Assembly (NCBI GenBank): GCA_028821515.1
Contig: JAPPGA010000016.1
Span: forward strand, 1 to 64,000
Origin: Gammaproteobacteria bacterium
Lineage (GTDB): Bacteria; Pseudomonadota; Gammaproteobacteria; Pseudomonadales; Azotimanducaceae
Direction: 5' to 3'
DNA: 64,000 nucleotides
The notes under the pieces are model-generated. The model was not told the DNA's origin and did not search any database. It saw only the letters and a program-made list of their open reading frames with translations. Shown one piece after another: positions 36,366 through 45,188 of the stretch. Each line of letters starts with the position of its first letter. The first letter of the stretch is position 1. A program made the translations under genes and the position numbers.

Positions 36366-37193
36366 ATGACAGAACCGTTCGTAGGCAAGCAACTTACATT
36401 GCGAGAGTTCACGGTGACCGACCGGTTGCTGTCCGACTTTCACGGCGGCCTCGCGCTCAACCCGCGGGCGGACGGCAGGGTGCCAACCGCGGTTGCCAGT
36501 GATGCCGAGAGCGCCTACTTCAACGAGATCGCGTTCGCCAATCATGTCGGTCACCTATGGATGCGCCAGGGATGGGAGTGCTTCGGGCAGATGACTGCCC
36601 GGGGGACCTACGTTACGAGTGGTTGCATTCGCGACATCTATCCTCATCGCGACCGTTCGGTGGTGCACTACGAAGTGGAAGCCCGGGACGCCACCGGCAA
36701 GTTGGTGATTCGTACTCACCATCACCAGAGCTTCCTGCGCGAAGTGCCCGCTGGAGGCGAGGTCGCGTTTCGGGATCCGTCGAAGAAACCCGGCGTTCGC
36801 AAGTTCGTGGTGCCTGAAGGCGAGGCGTTCGGCGGACTCTCGCGAACGATCACGATCGAAATGTGCGGCGAGTTCTTCCATGGCAATGCGAACTATCACA
36901 CCGACAGGCAGGCTTCGAGAACGCTGGGATTCCGCGACGTCGTCGTTGGTGGCCGCATGACTATGGCCTATGCCGCGAACGTTCTCGAAGATCACTTCGG
37001 CGATGCCTGGTGGCAGAGCGGGCGAATCGATCTCAAGTTCACCAATCCGGTCTGGCCCGGGGACACGATCACCGTTCGTGGCGTCGCAACCGGTGATGTC
37101 GATGGTGATCCTGATCGTCGCGGGGCGTTTGTCTGGCTGGCGAAGGCTGACGACACGGTTGCGCTGGTAGCCGAGGCCAGTGTCGCTGCCTGA
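36366..37193 (+). CDS. Hotdog-fold / MaoC-like dehydratase family protein
   Basis: C-terminal GFRDVVVGGRMTMAYAANVLEDHFGDAWWQSGRIDLKFTNPVWPGDTITVRG. Confidence 0.75.
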   Translation: MTEPFVGKQLTLREFTVTDRLLSDFHGGLALNPRADGRVPTAVASDAESAYFNEIAFANHVGHLWMRQGWECFGQMTARGTYVTSGCIRDIYPHRDRSVVHYEVEARDATGKLVIRTHHHQSFLREVPAGGEVAFRDPSKKPGVRKFVVPEGEAFGGLSRTITIEMCGEFFHGNANYHTDRQASRTLGFRDVVVGGRMTMAYAANVLEDHFGDAWWQSGRIDLKFTNPVWPGDTITVRGVATGDVDGDPDRRGAFVWLAKADDTVALVAEASVAA

Positions 37194-38073
37194 CGAAACC
37201 GCTGGCGACCCGGGCGTCAGGTCCGAGACCTTCATCTATGGACGGGTGTGCGAGCCGCATGGCGGGCATCCGATCCAACTCCGTCTTGAGCGGTATGTCA
37301 GCCTCGACGATGATGTACGACTGGGCAAGGCCGTGATCATGGTGCATGGCGGCGCCTGGACATCCAACGACCGCCACTCTCCGCACGTCGTCTGCTGCAA
37401 TCTTGCGGAAGCGGGTTTCTCGGTGTTTTCCCTCGACTTTCGGGATGGACGGGACGGCAAGCACCCGTGCGCGGTGCGGGACATCACCGCTGGAATCCGC
37501 TACGTCCGGGCACGGGCGGAACAATTCGGCATCGATGCGGACGGCATCGCGTTGATCGGAAGTTCTTCAGGCGGCCACCTGGCGCTCCTGACGGCAATTC
37601 AGCCGGACGTGCCTGAATATCGCGGCACGTCGACGGCTATCGCGGGCGGGGACGATCTCTCCGCCAGCGTCGGCTGCGTCGTCGCCCTTTGGCCGGTTTC
37701 CAACCCGGAGAGGCGGCTCCGGCACGCTATCGAGACCGGGCGCGACGAACTCGTCCAGGCACATTTCCGCTACTACCGGGACGAGGCACACATGCGCGAT
37801 GCAAGCGTGCAACGGCGGCTCAGGGCGGGAGAAGCGCAAAGCGTTCCGCCGTTACTTGTCGTCCAACCGGGCGAAGACGCCAACGTGCCGAGGGACATGA
37901 CGCTCGACCTCGTGCGGGAGTACCAGGAGGCCGGCGGAACCGTTCACTATCTCTTCTATCCCGGATTGCGGCACGGCTTCGCCTACGAGGCGTCGACCGC
38001 AACGACGCGTCTCCTGGAAGAGATTCGCTGGTTCATCAAGCGGTACACCCATCCAGAACGCGCCCTGCGCTGA
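37180..38073 (+). CDS. Alpha/beta hydrolase (esterase/lipase-like)
   Basis: VHGGAWTSNDRHSPH oxyanion motif; GSSSGGHLALL nucleophile elbow; GLRHGFAYE catalytic His. Confidence 0.88.
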   Translation: MSLPDETAGDPGVRSETFIYGRVCEPHGGHPIQLRLERYVSLDDDVRLGKAVIMVHGGAWTSNDRHSPHVVCCNLAEAGFSVFSLDFRDGRDGKHPCAVRDITAGIRYVRARAEQFGIDADGIALIGSSSGGHLALLTAIQPDVPEYRGTSTAIAGGDDLSASVGCVVALWPVSNPERRLRHAIETGRDELVQAHFRYYRDEAHMRDASVQRRLRAGEAQSVPPLLVVQPGEDANVPRDMTLDLVREYQEAGGTVHYLFYPGLRHGFAYEASTATTRLLEEIRWFIKRYTHPERALR

Positions 38074-38147
38074 CTATCGTGCGGGCGAGGTAGCAGGGGT
38101 AGAAGAAAAGGGCGTGTCGGCGATCCCGGTATCTCGAAACCGCCGAG

Positions 38148-38203
38148 AGCAAACCTCAATTGGGGAAGGACACTCTTGGGGGAGGACTATGGAGAGGTTT
38201 GCT
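38148..38203. other. 10-bp perfect inverted repeat AGCAAACCTC / GAGGTTTGCT (36-nt loop); candidate structured transcript
   Basis: Arms at 38148-38157 and 38194-38203 are exact reverse complements. Confidence 0.55.
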
Positions 38204-38233
38204 GCACACGCCAAAAACTAACGATGTCCGGCA

Positions 38234-38298
38234 TTTTGTACAGTACAAAAACTCTTGTCAAGTCCTTTTGTACAACTTTTGTATAGTTTTTATTGTCG
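38234..38298. promoter_or_regulatory. AT-rich operator island: TTTTGTACAGTACAAAA palindrome plus 11-bp phased TTTTGTA(C/T)A repeats; minus-strand -35 TTGACA at 38256-38261
   Basis: TTTTGTACAAC (38266-38276), TTTTGTATAGT (38277-38287), weaker TTTTATTGTCG (38288-38298). Confidence 0.6.
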
Positions 38299-39165
38299 AG
38301 GATGCAGGATCTGATGCTGTTCGACAAATGCTTCCAGCGCCTCCTCGAGCCGGATGCGCGCATGTTCGGCGGCACTTGCTCCCGGATGTCTGGCGTCACC
38401 GTCTGCACATCGGGAGGCATGGACCGAAAACGCGTCCAGCTCGTTGATGAGTTCCACGAGGCCCCGGGCGCAACCGCATCCCACCTGCGATTCCGACATC
38501 GCGATCTGCAGCAACTCATCCTCGCTGAAGCGGCGAAGTTCGCTGCGATCGTCACCACCCAACGCCACGGCCTGGGACAGGCAGGCGTACTCGACATCGG
38601 GCCAGGGCGCCGGCCAGCGGAGCAGGGAGACCCCTAGTCCGGCAGCCGTCTCGGCGTCCTGCTCGTGTCCGTACCTGCACGCACACACCAGTCGAGAATT
38701 GGGAACGATGCTCCTAAGTCGTTCTATTTGCTTTGGATCCAGGCTCGGAAGTTGCACTAGAAGCACATCGAGGGCGGGAAGCAGATCCGTATACGCCTCG
38801 AAGGTGTCGAGGCTTGCCCACCGGCCGAGCACGTTCAGGCGGCTCTGCTCCTGATCGCGTTCAGCCAGTATCAGGCTCGCGCCGACCAGTCCCACGCGCG
38901 CGGCGCCTCCGCGTCCGGGCCTGACAGCCAGCCGAGCGTCGAGCTCTTCGCTCGTCAGCCGAATGAGTTGGCTGATCGCCTGGCCCCGGTCGAGGAGCAC
39001 CTTGATTTTCTTCAGGTGCTCAATCTGACCCGAGTCGTAGAAGCGCGTCTTCCCGCTCCGGTGGGCTGGCTGAAGGTCGTAGCGGCGCTCCCATGCACGC
39101 AGCCGCTCGGCGCTGATTTCCGTGAGCTTGGAGACTGCACCAATCCTGTACAGGTCTGATGTCAT
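38290..39165 (-). CDS. MerR-family regulator with C-terminal B12-binding-like region (CarH/LitR-like architecture)
   Basis: YRIGAVSKLTEISAERLRAWERRYDLQPAHRSGKTRFYDSGQIEHLKKI; C-terminal Rossmann-like half but no E/DxHxxG. Confidence 0.88.
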   Translation of the reverse strand: MTSDLYRIGAVSKLTEISAERLRAWERRYDLQPAHRSGKTRFYDSGQIEHLKKIKVLLDRGQAISQLIRLTSEELDARLAVRPGRGGAARVGLVGASLILAERDQEQSRLNVLGRWASLDTFEAYTDLLPALDVLLVQLPSLDPKQIERLRSIVPNSRLVCACRYGHEQDAETAAGLGVSLLRWPAPWPDVEYACLSQAVALGGDDRSELRRFSEDELLQIAMSESQVGCGCARGLVELINELDAFSVHASRCADGDARHPGASAAEHARIRLEEALEAFVEQHQILHPRQ

Positions 39166-39332
39166 GCCGTGTCCAGTGCACGTGGGGACGCGAATTGTAC
39201 AGAATTGGGCAAATATGTACAGACTTCCGATAAGCTGTCCGGTGTTTGTCCAGGACGAAGACCAGTAACTGGCGCGGACAGGGACGCCCTCCGGCGCAGC
39301 ATTCGCATGGATGAATAGGGCGCCTGTACAGG
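39145..39332. promoter_or_regulatory. TGTACAG-rich region spanning the merR start and the divergent intergenic region
   Basis: TGTACAG at 39147, 39196, 39216, 39325; CCTGTACAGG exact at 39145 and 39323. Confidence 0.5.
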
Positions 39333-39397
39333 GAAGGCTGTTGGCTGCGCGGGCTTTTGCGACAATCCTCCCGAATTCGGCTTACCGGAAACCGGAT

Positions 39398-40942
39398 ATG
39401 CGGAACAACATCGGTGAATGGATGACCAGGCGCGCCTTCCTCACGCCAGGTCGGGAAGGGTACGTGGACAGCGACCTCGGTCTCAGGTTGACGTTCGCCG
39501 AGATGAATGCGCGTTGCAATCGCGTGGCCAACGCGTTCCTCGCCGCCGGCGTATCTCCCGGCGAGCGCGTCGCCCTCCTGCTCATGAATTGCGCGGAATT
39601 CATGGAGACGTTCTTCGCCCTGGCGAAGATCGGCGCGGTCGCGGTGCCCCTCAACTGGCGCCTGGTACCGGACGAACTCGAGTTCATCCTCTCGGATAGC
39701 GGTTCCACGCGGTTGATCTTCAGCGCCGAGTTCCTCGACAACGTTGCCCAACTGCAGGGCCGGGGAGGCAAGACCGATATCGCGCACTGGCTGCAGGTGG
39801 TGGGCGACGACGAGGATGTCGCCCCTTTCGCCGAGAACTTCGGTAACTTCCGGGACGCCGCGCCCGATCAAGAGCCAGCCCTCGGTGGCGCCGAGGACGA
39901 CATGCTGTACATCATGTACACATCCGGCACGACGGGCCTGCCGAAAGGCGTCGTACACACTCACTACACCTCCATCTGGGGTTGCCTGACCATCGCGGCC
40001 ACCACGTATTACCGCGAAGCCGACCGCTTCCTGTCTCCGTTGCCGATGTTCCATGTCGGAGCGCTGACGCCGCTTTCGTTGGGCGTTTACCGCGGCGTGA
40101 CCAGCGTCGTCATGCGCAGCTTCGATCCCCTCCGGGCGTGGGAGCTGATCGAGAGCGAGCGCGTGTCGATCGGTATCGCCGTGCCGGCCATGCTGAATTT
40201 CATGCTCCAGGTGCCCGGTCGCGAGCGCTTTGATCACTCGGCGCTGCGCTGGTGCATGTCGGGCGCGGCGCCGGTGCCCGAGTCGCTGATCCAGGCGTAT
40301 GCAGACATCGGCATCGAGATCCACCAGGTCTATGGCCTGACGGAGACCTGCGGCCCGGCCTGTCTGATCGACGCCGAGAACGCATTGAAGAAGATCGGGT
40401 CCACCGGCAAGGCGTTCTTCCACACGGACGTGAAGATCGTGAACGATTCCGGGAGCGAGTGCCTGCCGGATGTGCCGGGCGAGGTTCTCGTGCGGGGCGC
40501 GCACGTCATGCGTGAGTACTGGAACCAGCCGGAGGCGACAGCCGAGACGATCGTCAACGGCTGGCTGCACACCGGCGATGTCGCGCGGATGGACGCGGAA
40601 GGCTTCGTGTACATAGAGGACCGCATCAAGGACATGATCATCTCGGGCGGAGAAAACGTGTATCCGGCCGAGATCGAAAAGGTGCTGGAAGCGCATCCGG
40701 GCGTTCTGGAGGCCGGCGTCATCGGCCAGCCGAGCGAGACCTGGGGCGAGTCGCCCTGCGCCGTGATCGTCAAGCGGGACGATGCGCTGACGAAGGCCGG
40801 CGTAATGGACTTCTGCCAGGGGCGCCTGGCACGCTTCAAGCAGCCGAAGGAGGTCGAATTTGTCGACGACCTGCCCCGCAATCCAAGCGGCAAGATCCTG
40901 AAGCGGATACTTCGGGAACGGTTCCCCGGTCCCGCGCCGTAG
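39398..40942 (+). CDS. Acyl-CoA synthetase / AMP-dependent ligase
   Basis: YIMYTSGTTGLPKGVVHTH; VYGLTETCGP; GWLHTGDVARMDAEGFVYIEDRIKDMIISGGENVYPAEIE; PRNPSGKILKR. Confidence 0.95.
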   Translation: MRNNIGEWMTRRAFLTPGREGYVDSDLGLRLTFAEMNARCNRVANAFLAAGVSPGERVALLLMNCAEFMETFFALAKIGAVAVPLNWRLVPDELEFILSDSGSTRLIFSAEFLDNVAQLQGRGGKTDIAHWLQVVGDDEDVAPFAENFGNFRDAAPDQEPALGGAEDDMLYIMYTSGTTGLPKGVVHTHYTSIWGCLTIAATTYYREADRFLSPLPMFHVGALTPLSLGVYRGVTSVVMRSFDPLRAWELIESERVSIGIAVPAMLNFMLQVPGRERFDHSALRWCMSGAAPVPESLIQAYADIGIEIHQVYGLTETCGPACLIDAENALKKIGSTGKAFFHTDVKIVNDSGSECLPDVPGEVLVRGAHVMREYWNQPEATAETIVNGWLHTGDVARMDAEGFVYIEDRIKDMIISGGENVYPAEIEKVLEAHPGVLEAGVIGQPSETWGESPCAVIVKRDDALTKAGVMDFCQGRLARFKQPKEVEFVDDLPRNPSGKILKRILRERFPGPAP

Positions 40943-40995
40943 GTGGGCTTGGACGGGGCGAAATGCGACCCGCCGGAAGGTTGGCGGATTTCGTG
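40939..40995 (+). repeat. Dispersed intergenic repeat, copy 2 (diverged)
   Basis: GTAGGTGGGCTTGGACGGGGCGAAATGCGACCCGCCGGAAGGTTGGCGGATTTCGTG; resembles 52032-52095. Confidence 0.65.
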
Positions 40996-41052
40996 CTGGC
41001 TCTCGGCGTGGTGGAACACGACGCGCCTTCGGTCCCGCCGGATTCCTGGGCG

Positions 41053-42450
41053 TCAGGCGCTTCCGGGAGCTTGCACCGAGGCATCGGTCGCGTCGGTGCC
41101 CGCCTCCTCCTGCTCGTGCGAACGCCGCTGACGCCCCCAATGGGCTTCCGCTTCACGATCCGCAGCGGCCGGATCACAGATTCCCGCCAGGCAAACCGAA
41201 AGTTCCTCCGCCTTCGCCGGATCCGCCTCGTATTGGTTCTCGAGTTCCTCCGGATCGTTGCCGAGATCGAACAACTGGTGCGGCGCCTCCACGTTGTGGA
41301 TCAGCTTCCAGTCACCCCGGCGCACCATGAACGAACTGCCGCGGGTGCCATGGCCATGGTATTCGGAGAAGACGAACCGGTTTCCGTTCTCAATGGTCGA
41401 CGCGGCCAGGGGAACGCCCAGCCAGCCCTCGGGTTGTTGCGCGCCAGTCAGGGAGAACACGCTGGCCTGCAGATCGTGCAGGTCGACGGGTACCGTCACC
41501 CGAACGCCCGCCTCGAAGTCCGGACCTGCGGCGATCATCGGGATTCGGGCGGCATCCTCGAGCAGGTTGCACTTCCACCATAGCCCGAACTTGCCGAGCA
41601 TCTCGCCGTGGTCCGAGGTGTAGACAAGGTTTGTCGTGCTCGCGAGACCCGCATCCGCGACGGCGGACCGCAGCCGCCCAAGTTGCCCGTCGATAAAACT
41701 GACGCAGGCGTAGTAACCCCTGCGTAGCCCTCGAACCTGGTGCTCCTCGACATGCTCCAGGGCAAAATGCCTCCGCAGGTCGGCCGCGTATGGGTGTTGC
41801 GCGGTCGCAGCCTCGACCCCGTGTGCCGGGAGGTCGCCGTGGTCACGGTACTTGTCCCAGAGCTCGTCGGTGCAGAAATGGGGAAAGTGCGGCTTCACCA
41901 GGTTGACATAGAGGACCCAGGGCCGATTGATTTCGGGTGCCCGGGTCCGCAGCCATTCGACCGCCGCATCCATGTACACGACGTCGTTTTTCCACGGCCG
42001 TTCGTGAATCCCGTAGTGGTCGAGACGCCTTTCCGCGCCTTGCCGGACGGCCAGCGGGCGGCGGCGCGTCGCCTTGTCAAAGCCCCAGGCAAGGTCGTGG
42101 GTTTCGATGGTCTCCGCGAATCCCAGTTCGGCGACCGGCCGGTAGGCGTGCACCTTGCCGATGAAGACGGAATGGACGCCCTCGTCGCCGAGTACGGCGC
42201 CAAGGCCATGGGTTTCGGGCGGAATGTTGCCGCGGTTGTTGCCGTAGGCCTTGACGGCGTGGACCCGCTTCCCCGTGAGAAAAGCGGAGCGGCTCGGCAC
42301 ACAGAGCGGCGACGGGCAATACGCCTGCTCGAACAATGTGCCGTGGTCGGCAAGCCACTGCATGTTCGGGGTGTCGACGAATTCGTGGCCATACGGCGAC
42401 GAGTATCGCGGATTGTGCTCGTCGGACATGAAGACGATGACGTTGGACAT
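41053..42450 (-). CDS. Sulfatase / arylsulfatase-type hydrolase
   Basis: FMSDEHNPRYSSPYGH; formylglycine site CVPSRSAFLTGKR. Confidence 0.93.
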   Translation of the reverse strand: MSNVIVFMSDEHNPRYSSPYGHEFVDTPNMQWLADHGTLFEQAYCPSPLCVPSRSAFLTGKRVHAVKAYGNNRGNIPPETHGLGAVLGDEGVHSVFIGKVHAYRPVAELGFAETIETHDLAWGFDKATRRRPLAVRQGAERRLDHYGIHERPWKNDVVYMDAAVEWLRTRAPEINRPWVLYVNLVKPHFPHFCTDELWDKYRDHGDLPAHGVEAATAQHPYAADLRRHFALEHVEEHQVRGLRRGYYACVSFIDGQLGRLRSAVADAGLASTTNLVYTSDHGEMLGKFGLWWKCNLLEDAARIPMIAAGPDFEAGVRVTVPVDLHDLQASVFSLTGAQQPEGWLGVPLAASTIENGNRFVFSEYHGHGTRGSSFMVRRGDWKLIHNVEAPHQLFDLGNDPEELENQYEADPAKAEELSVCLAGICDPAAADREAEAHWGRQRRSHEQEEAGTDATDASVQAPGSA

Positions 42451-42573
42451 GAGTGGCTTCCGGTCTTGCGGGGGGTCCGTCACGAACAGGATGTCGCCAG
42501 GTTCACCCGGACCGTCTCTTACGCCGCTCGGACTCTAGCACGCGTTCCGCGCACCATCCCCAACTCCGCGGGA

Positions 42574-43805
42574 TCAGTCAACCGCCTGGTAGACCAGTGC
42601 CCTGACCTTGTCGAAGTCGTTCAATCCGGGGGCCGGAATGACCTGCGCCATGTAGACGACGGTCAGCTCTCGACGGGGTCTACCCAGTACGAGGTGTGGT
42701 AGGCACCGCCCCAATAGAACTCGCCCACTGTCCCGGGCAGTCCCCGCGATCCGGGATTCGAGACCGTCCCGAAACCCAGGCCGAAACCGCCACCGGGAAA
42801 GGTACTCGCGATGTCGCCCAGGTTGTCGGTGGTCATCAGTTCGACGGACTTGCGGGAGAGGATTGGTCCCCCGCCGTTCCGGATCGCCTCCAGGAATCGC
42901 GTGTAGTCGGCGGTGGTGGAGAGCAGGCCGGCGCCTCCCGAGAAGCTGCGCCTTGGGCCAGCGACGTAGTGGCCCTGGCCGTGGAACGGCGTACTCGCGT
43001 CCGGGAGCACAAGGTCGCCTTCCGGTGTGCGCGAATACACGACGGCCAGGCGGTCGGCCTTGGCCGGCGGCAGGTAGAACGACGTGTCCGTCATGCCGAG
43101 CGGGGCGAAGATCTCGGCCTCGAGGTATCGGTCGAGCGGTGTGCCGCTCGCGACTTCGACAATCGCCCCGAGAATGTCTGTGTTGTAGCCGTATACCCAA
43201 CGTTCTCCTGGATGCGCGTCCATGGGCAGTCCACCGATCCGGCGGACGGTCTCGCGGATGGGTTCGTCGCGGTGTCCGAAGTACCAGTGCTGGATGCCGG
43301 CGGCCTGCCATTGCTCGGCGGCGGGTCCATCCCCGTACCCGACCCCGGCGGTGTGGGTCAGGAGGTCCCGAATCGTGATCGGGCGCGCGGCGTCGACGAC
43401 TTCGTAGCCTCGATCGTCTCCGGCGATCGCGACGCGGGTGGCGGCGTACTCGGGCAGAAAATCGCCCGCCGGCTGCGTGACGAGCAGTGCGCCGCGTTCC
43501 TGCAGCATCAGGACGGCGGTGCTGACCACCGCCTTCGACATCGAGGCGATGCGGAATACGGTGTCGGGCTGCATGGGCGCTTTCGCCTCGCGGTCCCGGA
43601 ACCCGGCGGCTCGGTGGTAGACAGTGCGGCCGTCGTGGGTGATCTGCAGCACCGCACCCGGGATCTTCTGCTCGTCGACGTAGGTGTCGAGGAATTCATC
43701 AACCCGTGCCAGGCGTTCGGAAGACACGCCCGCGAGGGCCGGCAGGGCAAGCGCACAGAGTGCGATGAGCGAGACGCGATATTGCGCGATACGGTTACGT
43801 GGCAT
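42574..43805 (-). pseudogene. Serine beta-lactamase-like hydrolase with probable single-base frameshift near 42666-42672
   Basis: SxxK motif RIASMSKAV, YGYNTD; frame ends SYWVDPVES*, while ELTVVYMAQVIPAPGLNDFDKVRALVYQAVD continues in another frame. Confidence 0.8.
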
Positions 43806-44148
43806 TGGTTCGGATCTCTGCAGAATTCGCTGTCGCCGCGATGGCTCACCTCCGCCGGCAAACGCGTGACGGGGTAGCCGCAACATCATAGCTCCCCCTT
43901 TGGGTCGCACCGTCCTGTTTTCTGCTATCCGGCGAGTTTGAACGGCGGCGCCCAGGGTGCCATCGGCAGGGAGATCGTCAAGGGAGACTGTTGCAGGTCG
44001 GTGCATTTCGCCAGCCAATGGTCAGATTCGCCATCCGTCGTCGAGTGGCGGTTCGCTAAGCCATTGATTTATGGTCCAACGGTTATAGTCAATCGTTGGC
44101 ACGACTATTGATTTGATTGGCGCAGTTCCATTGGATAACGAGGATAAG

Positions 44149-45096
44149 ATGCTGAATACAGGAACTCTCCCCGCAGGGGCCGTGTTGGCCATGGTTTCAT
44201 CGGTGTTCGCATCCGGATTGCATGCAGAACATCGTTCGTTCGACGTGTCGCCCGGCAGCCGTTTCGTGCTCGATGCGGACTGGGGCCAGGTCGAAGTTCG
44301 AGCCAGGGAAGGCGCCGTCGTCGAGGTCGATGTAGAACGCACCGAAAAGGTACTGCTGGAGTTCGACCAGGTCGACGACACGGTTACCGTTCGCTCCGAA
44401 ACGCGGAACAAGGGCGTGTTCGGCTGGTTCAGGAACAACCGGGGTCCGGCCCCGGTGTTCCGCGTCACCGTGCCGACCCGTACGGACCTGGATCTGACTA
44501 CGGTTGGCGGCAACGTGGAGGTTGCCGACCTCGAGGGAAGCGTCATGGTAAGTACGGTTGGGGGCAGGATCGCCCTGGGCGAGATAGTCGGCGACGTGGA
44601 AAGCCGCACCGCTGGAGGTTCCATCGAAGTCGCTGCGGCTTCGGGCACCGTGCGGGCAAACACGACCGGCGGATCGATACGGATAGGCCGCGCGGCTGGC
44701 GGCGTGGAAGCCAAGACTACTGGCGGGTCCATCCATATCGAGGAATCGGGAGGGCCGGTGGTCGCCCGCACGACGGGTGGGTCAATGGAACTTGGGCGCG
44801 TTCACGGGTCCATCGACGCCCGCACGACGGGTGGCTCGATCGGCGCCGCTCTCGCCGGTCAACCCGGCGGCGATTCCGACCTGCGCACAACCGGCGGCAG
44901 CATTCACCTGGCGATTGCGGAGGACATTGCCCTCGACCTCGATGCCCGAACCATCGGAGGTCGTGTATCGGTGGACATACCGGTCACGAACCAGCAGATG
45001 GAAGGCAAATCCAAGCTTGCGGCCTCGGTCAACGGCGGCGGTCCGGGCTTGACCCTCAGAACTACGGGCGGTTCGGTCCAGGTACGGGGTATGTAG
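44149..45096 (+). CDS. DUF4097-like repeat protein with TTGGSI beta-repeats and signal peptide
   Basis: Repeated (T/A)TGGSI(x)nG at about 18-21 aa spacing; MLNTGTLPAGAVLAMVSSVFASGLHA. Confidence 0.8.
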   Translation: MLNTGTLPAGAVLAMVSSVFASGLHAEHRSFDVSPGSRFVLDADWGQVEVRAREGAVVEVDVERTEKVLLEFDQVDDTVTVRSETRNKGVFGWFRNNRGPAPVFRVTVPTRTDLDLTTVGGNVEVADLEGSVMVSTVGGRIALGEIVGDVESRTAGGSIEVAAASGTVRANTTGGSIRIGRAAGGVEAKTTGGSIHIEESGGPVVARTTGGSMELGRVHGSIDARTTGGSIGAALAGQPGGDSDLRTTGGSIHLAIAEDIALDLDARTIGGRVSVDIPVTNQQMEGKSKLAASVNGGGPGLTLRTTGGSVQVRGM

Positions 45097-45188
45097 AAGG
45101 CGCGCCGGAGCGTTCGTCAACGACGTGTTCTATCGGCAAGAGTCCGTATCGACGCCGCCTCGCGGTCAGGGAGCTGGCGTCGGGACGG

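Noticed and set aside
39905-39925. TGTACA-like sites (CTGTACATCATGTACACA) inside the acyl-CoA ligase
   Set aside because: They encode the conserved YIMYTSGT region, so are explained by codon constraint rather than regulation.
39020-41140. 706-aa minus-strand ORF across merR and the acyl-CoA ligase
   Set aside because: Antisense to a clear AMP-binding enzyme; composition typical of a shadow frame.
42251-42538. Short plus-strand ORFs opposite the sulfatase
   Set aside because: No recognisable domain; overlap with a strong sulfatase CDS.
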